A stretch of 64,000 bases of DNA from Acerihabitans arboris (GTDB lineage: Bacteria; Pseudomonadota; Gammaproteobacteria; Enterobacterales; Enterobacteriaceae). Positions within the stretch are counted from its first letter, which is position 1; every line of letters begins with the position of its first letter. The notes beneath the pieces are model-generated. The model was not told the DNA's origin. It searched no databases and worked only from the letters and a program-made list of their open reading frames with translations. Below are positions 61,310 to 64,000 of this stretch, piece after piece. Both the position numbers and the translations under genes were made by a program. The stretch covers positions 186,001 through 250,000 of the forward strand of contig NZ_WUBS01000003.1 in the NCBI RefSeq assembly GCF_010131535.1. The letters are read 5' to 3'.

Positions 61310-62440
61310 TCAGGCAATATCGCCGCGGATGATTTCGGCCAACAGCGCGGCGCGCTGCGGTATATCCGCGATAATGATATGCTCGTGCCTGGCGTGGATG
61401 CCGGCCCCGGTCGCGCCCAGGCCGTCAAGGGTGGCTATGCCCAGCGCGGAGGTAAAATTACCGTCGCTGCCGCCGCCCACCGCCCTGCCGGCAAGTTCGA
61501 TGCCAAGCCGCCCGGCGGCGCGCTGCGCCTGGCGGAACAGCGCCTCGTTTTGCGGCGTCTGTTCCATTGGCGGCCGGGACATGCCTCCCGTTACCAGGAT
61601 CTCAATCCCCGGCACCCTGGGGGTGATGCCGTTTATCGCCGCTTCCAGGCGCGCCGCCTCGGCCATATTGGCCACGCGCAAGTCCACGCCCAGGCAGGCC
61701 CGATCGGCCACCACGTTGATTTTCCCGCCGCCCCGGGCCACCCCGACATTAACCGTGGTGCCAGCCTCGGGCGCGTTCAGGCCATGCAGGTAGAGGATAT
61801 GATGAGCCATCTCCTGTATGGCGCTGACGCCCTCCTCCGGATTATTACCGGCATGGGCGGCGCGCCCGGTGATCCTGATATCATAACGGCCCACCCCCTT
61901 ACGGGCGATCTTCGCCTCGTTGGTCAGGGCCACGGCGGGCTCCGCCACCAGCACACGGCCGGCGCCGGCCGCCTGTTCCTCAATCCACCGGCGCGAGCTG
62001 GGGCTGCCCAGTTCCTCATCGGACGGACAGATAAAGATAACCCGGTGCCCTTGCAGCTGCCCGCACTGTTGTAACGCCCGAACCGCCCATACCGCCTGGA
62101 TCAATCCCCCCTTCATATCCAGCACGCCCGGCCCGAACAGCTTGCCGCCCCGCTCGGCCATCTCCAGCTCGTCGATTTCCCATACGGTATCGAAATGGCC
62201 GAGGATACAGGTCACCGCCGGCCCCTCGCCGACGGAAAACGCCAGGTGATCGCCCGCTTGCTCCTGCCGGCACACCTGGGCGTCCACCCCCAGACGCTCG
62301 GCGACAATGCCTTGCAGCACCGCGCCGCAACGGTCCACCGCGGCTTTATTCAATGACGGGGATTGGGCCTGGACCAAACGTTTGATATCGCCGAGTATTG
62401 CGGCGGCATGGTGTTGCAGGTAGTCATGGGCGGTTTGCAT
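61310..62440 (-). CDS. M20-family metallopeptidase (glutamate carboxypeptidase-like)
   Basis: Protein of 376 residues. Metal ligands in GHFDTVWEIDE, DMKGGL, PSDEELGSP and at the C-terminal GIHARHEH. This is the CPG2/ArgE/DapE group of zinc exopeptidases, which remove C-terminal Glu or acyl groups. The start at 62440 follows GGAA; a longer frame to 62548 lacks support. It is divergent from a LysR gene and is probably controlled by it. Confidence 0.85.
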   Translation of the reverse strand: MQTAHDYLQHHAAAILGDIKRLVQAQSPSLNKAAVDRCGAVLQGIVAERLGVDAQVCRQEQAGDHLAFSVGEGPAVTCILGHFDTVWEIDELEMAERGGKLFGPGVLDMKGGLIQAVWAVRALQQCGQLQGHRVIFICPSDEELGSPSSRRWIEEQAAGAGRVLVAEPAVALTNEAKIARKGVGRYDIRITGRAAHAGNNPEEGVSAIQEMAHHILYLHGLNAPEAGTTVNVGVARGGGKINVVADRACLGVDLRVANMAEAARLEAAINGITPRVPGIEILVTGGMSRPPMEQTPQNEALFRQAQRAAGRLGIELAGRAVGGGSDGNFTSALGIATLDGLGATGAGIHARHEHIIIADIPQRAALLAEIIRGDIA

Positions 62441-62565
62441 AATCGGGTTCCGGTGTGGCATAACGTTAGCGTACTTATTTTGATTATCTACAACCGATAA
62501 ACTAATATAAATGTCATTTCTATAACTAAATCGTTGATCACAGGGCAACAGTCCAGGACCGCGGC

Positions 62566-63480
62566 ATGAGCCAGATGTTCCACGAAAAACATATCAGTTA
62601 TCTCTATCAGGTGGGGGTGCAGGGCGGCATCCGCCGCGCCGCGGATGTGCTGGGGGTAAACCCGTCGGTGATCAGCCGGCAAATCGCGCTGCTGGAACGC
62701 ACGCTGCAGTTGCCGCTGCTGGAGCGCCGGGGACGTTCGGTGGTATTGACCGAGGCGGGCAAACTGCTGGCCGATGATTATTACGAAAGCAGCCTGCGCC
62801 GTGAAAAGCTGGAGCGGCATTTAAAGGATTTGCGCTATATGAAAGGCGGCGCGGTAACCATCCGGGTCGGCGCGGGACTGGTGGATACCTTTATCCAGCA
62901 TGTGCTGACCACCTTCGCCGCCGCCTATCCCAATGTCTTTGTCGAAGTCGTCTCGGGCACCATGCAGGCCACCATGGACGCCATCGTGCAGGGCGAGGCG
63001 GATATGGCGCTGGCCTTCGGCCCGATAGGCAATCCGGAACTGAAGCGGCACAGTTTTCCCTGGGGACCGATATGCGCGGTGGTTAACCCGCAGCACCCGA
63101 TTGCGCATCTGCGCACGGTGTCGGTTGAGGAACTGAACCGGCACCGGCTGATATCATTAAGCGATGCCTTTGGACTGCAGCGGCATATGAATGCTATTTT
63201 CCAAAGTAAAGGCTTGCTGTTTACCCCGTCCTATCGCTGCAACCAGTTCACCACCGCCATGAGCCTGAGCATGGCGGGGATGGGCATTGCGTTTATGAGC
63301 GCCCAGGCCGCCATAGAGCGTATCAGCCATAAGATGCTGGTGGCGGTGCCCATTGACCACCCCATCGCCACGGAAGCGCAATGCCATCTGCTGCGTAACT
63401 CCGATCGCCGGTTTACCCCGGCGTCGCATCACTTATGGCAACTGCTGTTAAATTTTTTCCAGCAGAAAAACGAACGCTGA
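62566..63480 (+). CDS. LysR-family transcriptional regulator
   Basis: Protein of 304 residues. N-terminal HTH HISYLYQVGVQGGIRRAADV and NPSVISRQIALLERTL; the effector domain starts near residue 93 (VTIRVGAGLVDTFIQHVL). The ATG is 125 bases from the divergent peptidase start. The effector is unknown. Confidence 0.85.
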   Translation: MSQMFHEKHISYLYQVGVQGGIRRAADVLGVNPSVISRQIALLERTLQLPLLERRGRSVVLTEAGKLLADDYYESSLRREKLERHLKDLRYMKGGAVTIRVGAGLVDTFIQHVLTTFAAAYPNVFVEVVSGTMQATMDAIVQGEADMALAFGPIGNPELKRHSFPWGPICAVVNPQHPIAHLRTVSVEELNRHRLISLSDAFGLQRHMNAIFQSKGLLFTPSYRCNQFTTAMSLSMAGMGIAFMSAQAAIERISHKMLVAVPIDHPIATEAQCHLLRNSDRRFTPASHHLWQLLLNFFQQKNER

Positions 63481-63528
63481 CGGCGCCCCGCTCCGGCCGG
63501 GCCACGAGATAAACGCCTGGCCGCCGGG

Positions 63529-63575
63529 CTATAACGCCAGCATGATCCCCCCGTCAATCGCCAGTTCCTGCCCTA
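63529..63575 (-). pseudogene. C-terminal tail of an SDR dehydrogenase
   Basis: Minus-strand frame GQELAIDGGIMLAL then stop: the end of a short-chain dehydrogenase, with no upstream part in frame. It abuts the MFS N-terminal fragment. Confidence 0.6.
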
Positions 63576-63686
63576 TTTCATGGTGCCGGGCAGCACGGCC
63601 AGGATGATAAACCGCGTTTTCCCCGTGGCGGCCAGGTTAACCGCGGCCTCGGGCATTAGCGGGCCGTGATTGGAATTCAGCGACAT
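63573..63686 (-). pseudogene. N-terminal fragment of an MFS carrier
   Basis: GGGAGGCGACG precedes an ATG and the 37-residue frame SLNSNHGPLMPEAAVNLAAT then GKTRFIILAVLPGTMK and stop. KTRFIILAVL is a usual first TM of ACS-type carriers. It is joined to the SDR tail at the stop. Confidence 0.5.
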
Positions 63687-63792
63687 CGTCGCCTCCCTAT
63701 TATTGGATTATCAGGTTGCAGGTGATGGCAAGGACATCATCACCTTACGCGGCGCGAAGGCGATGATGCGTTGGCGGCAGCCGCGCCGGGAT

Positions 63793-64000
63793 CTATGCGC
63801 GGCCGACGGAAACCTGTTGTGTCCCCGCAGGGACATCCTCGACGATGGGTTCGACCTTACCCATCAGGAACAGATAGTTGACAATCCCGAGCACCACCAG
63901 CGCGGCGGAGAACACCAGCGCAAAGGTAAAGGATCCGGTGGCCGCCACGATGGCGCCGGTGACTATGGGGCCGATGGCGCCGCCGAGGTTCGAGACGGTG
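63793..64000 (-). CDS. MFS transporter C-terminus (5' part outside window)
   Basis: The minus-strand frame from the window edge reads NLGGAIGPIVTGAIVAATGS, LVFSAALVVLGIVNYLFLMG and ends VSVGRA with a stop at 63793. This is the last two TM segments and the tail of an ACS/phthalate-permease-like carrier. Only 69 residues are visible. Confidence 0.75.
   Translation of the reverse strand, partial: TVSNLGGAIGPIVTGAIVAATGSFTFALVFSAALVVLGIVNYLFLMGKVEPIVEDVPAGTQQVSVGRA

Noticed and set aside
61169-62074. Plus-strand open frame of 301 codons
   Set aside because: Antisense of the M20 peptidase, which has conserved metal-site motifs.
1-64000. CRISPR arrays, tRNA or rRNA genes, complete insertion sequences
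   Set aside because: No spaced direct-repeat array, no cloverleaf-like or rRNA sequence recognised, and no transposase motif seen by eye.

Overview
The window comes from a Gram-negative gamma-proteobacterium, most likely an enterobacterium (Enterobacterales). Supporting this are a near-colinear E. coli-type LpxC, enterobacterial IdnD/IdnO, TalA and YjiG/YjiH homologues, and high-GC enteric codon use. The mix of versatile catabolic clusters with many freshly broken genes would fit a Sodalis- or Pectobacteriaceae-like free-living or plant/wood-associated lineage; that placement is inference. The region is accessory: almost entirely uptake systems, small catabolic operons and their local regulators, with no rRNA, tRNA, CRISPR or intact insertion sequence recognised.

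Layout. (1) 1-7375: a peptide-type ABC transporter (5' gene cut by the window edge), two perfect HutC-type operator palindromes, a protein with a probable cyclophilin-like/cucumopine-synthase-like fold and a histidine ammonia-lyase: a putative histidine-derivative uptake and degradation locus. (2) 7468-15795: a NIPSNAP protein, then a sugar-acid regulon (two ACS-type MFS carriers, RspA/ManD-type dehydratase, IdnO-like and IdnD-like dehydrogenases) held together by copies of one GntR/FadR-type operator. (3) 15839-27821: a HxlR-controlled EmrAB-type efflux operon, an MBL-fold hydrolase, a Tat-exported aldo/keto reductase, GntR and RpiR regulators, a GPH symporter, an alpha/beta hydrolase and a DcuC-type carrier. 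(4) 27945-41840: DhaK/DhaL/SDR and an RbsABC-type importer with SorC regulator and RpiB, linked by a shared pair of direct repeats; this looks like a tetrose/tetritol-type pathway. It carries decayed rpiB and transaldolase copies. An extra complete LpxC gene lies in the same block.

(5) 41917-57560 is the most striking part: a nitrile-nitrogen island. A tandem nitrilase-fold protein plus AmiC-like sensor and AmiR-like ANTAR antiterminator form one operon; a cobalt-type nitrile hydratase with the beta subunit split into two genes, its metallochaperone and an RbsABC-type importer form a second. Both operons have the same control: an NtrC-like site about 125 bp upstream of a sigma-54 -24/-12 promoter, followed by a leader with an identical 13-base GGCAAAGATGCCC element abutting an intrinsic terminator. 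This predicts double gating by nitrogen starvation (NtrC/sigma-54) and by a nitrile or amide inducer (AmiC/AmiR attenuation). A FecBCD/BtuFCD-type importer follows and may supply cobalt or a cobalt chelate. A truncated aliphatic amidase (amiE) remnant lies at the end. (6) 57779-64000: a PfpI/DJ-1 protein, M20 amidohydrolases, a yjiHG pair in which yjiH has an in-frame amber stop, a LysR regulator, and remnants plus the tail of an MFS carrier cut by the window edge.

All functional assignments are from reading the sequence and family knowledge; no database search was run.
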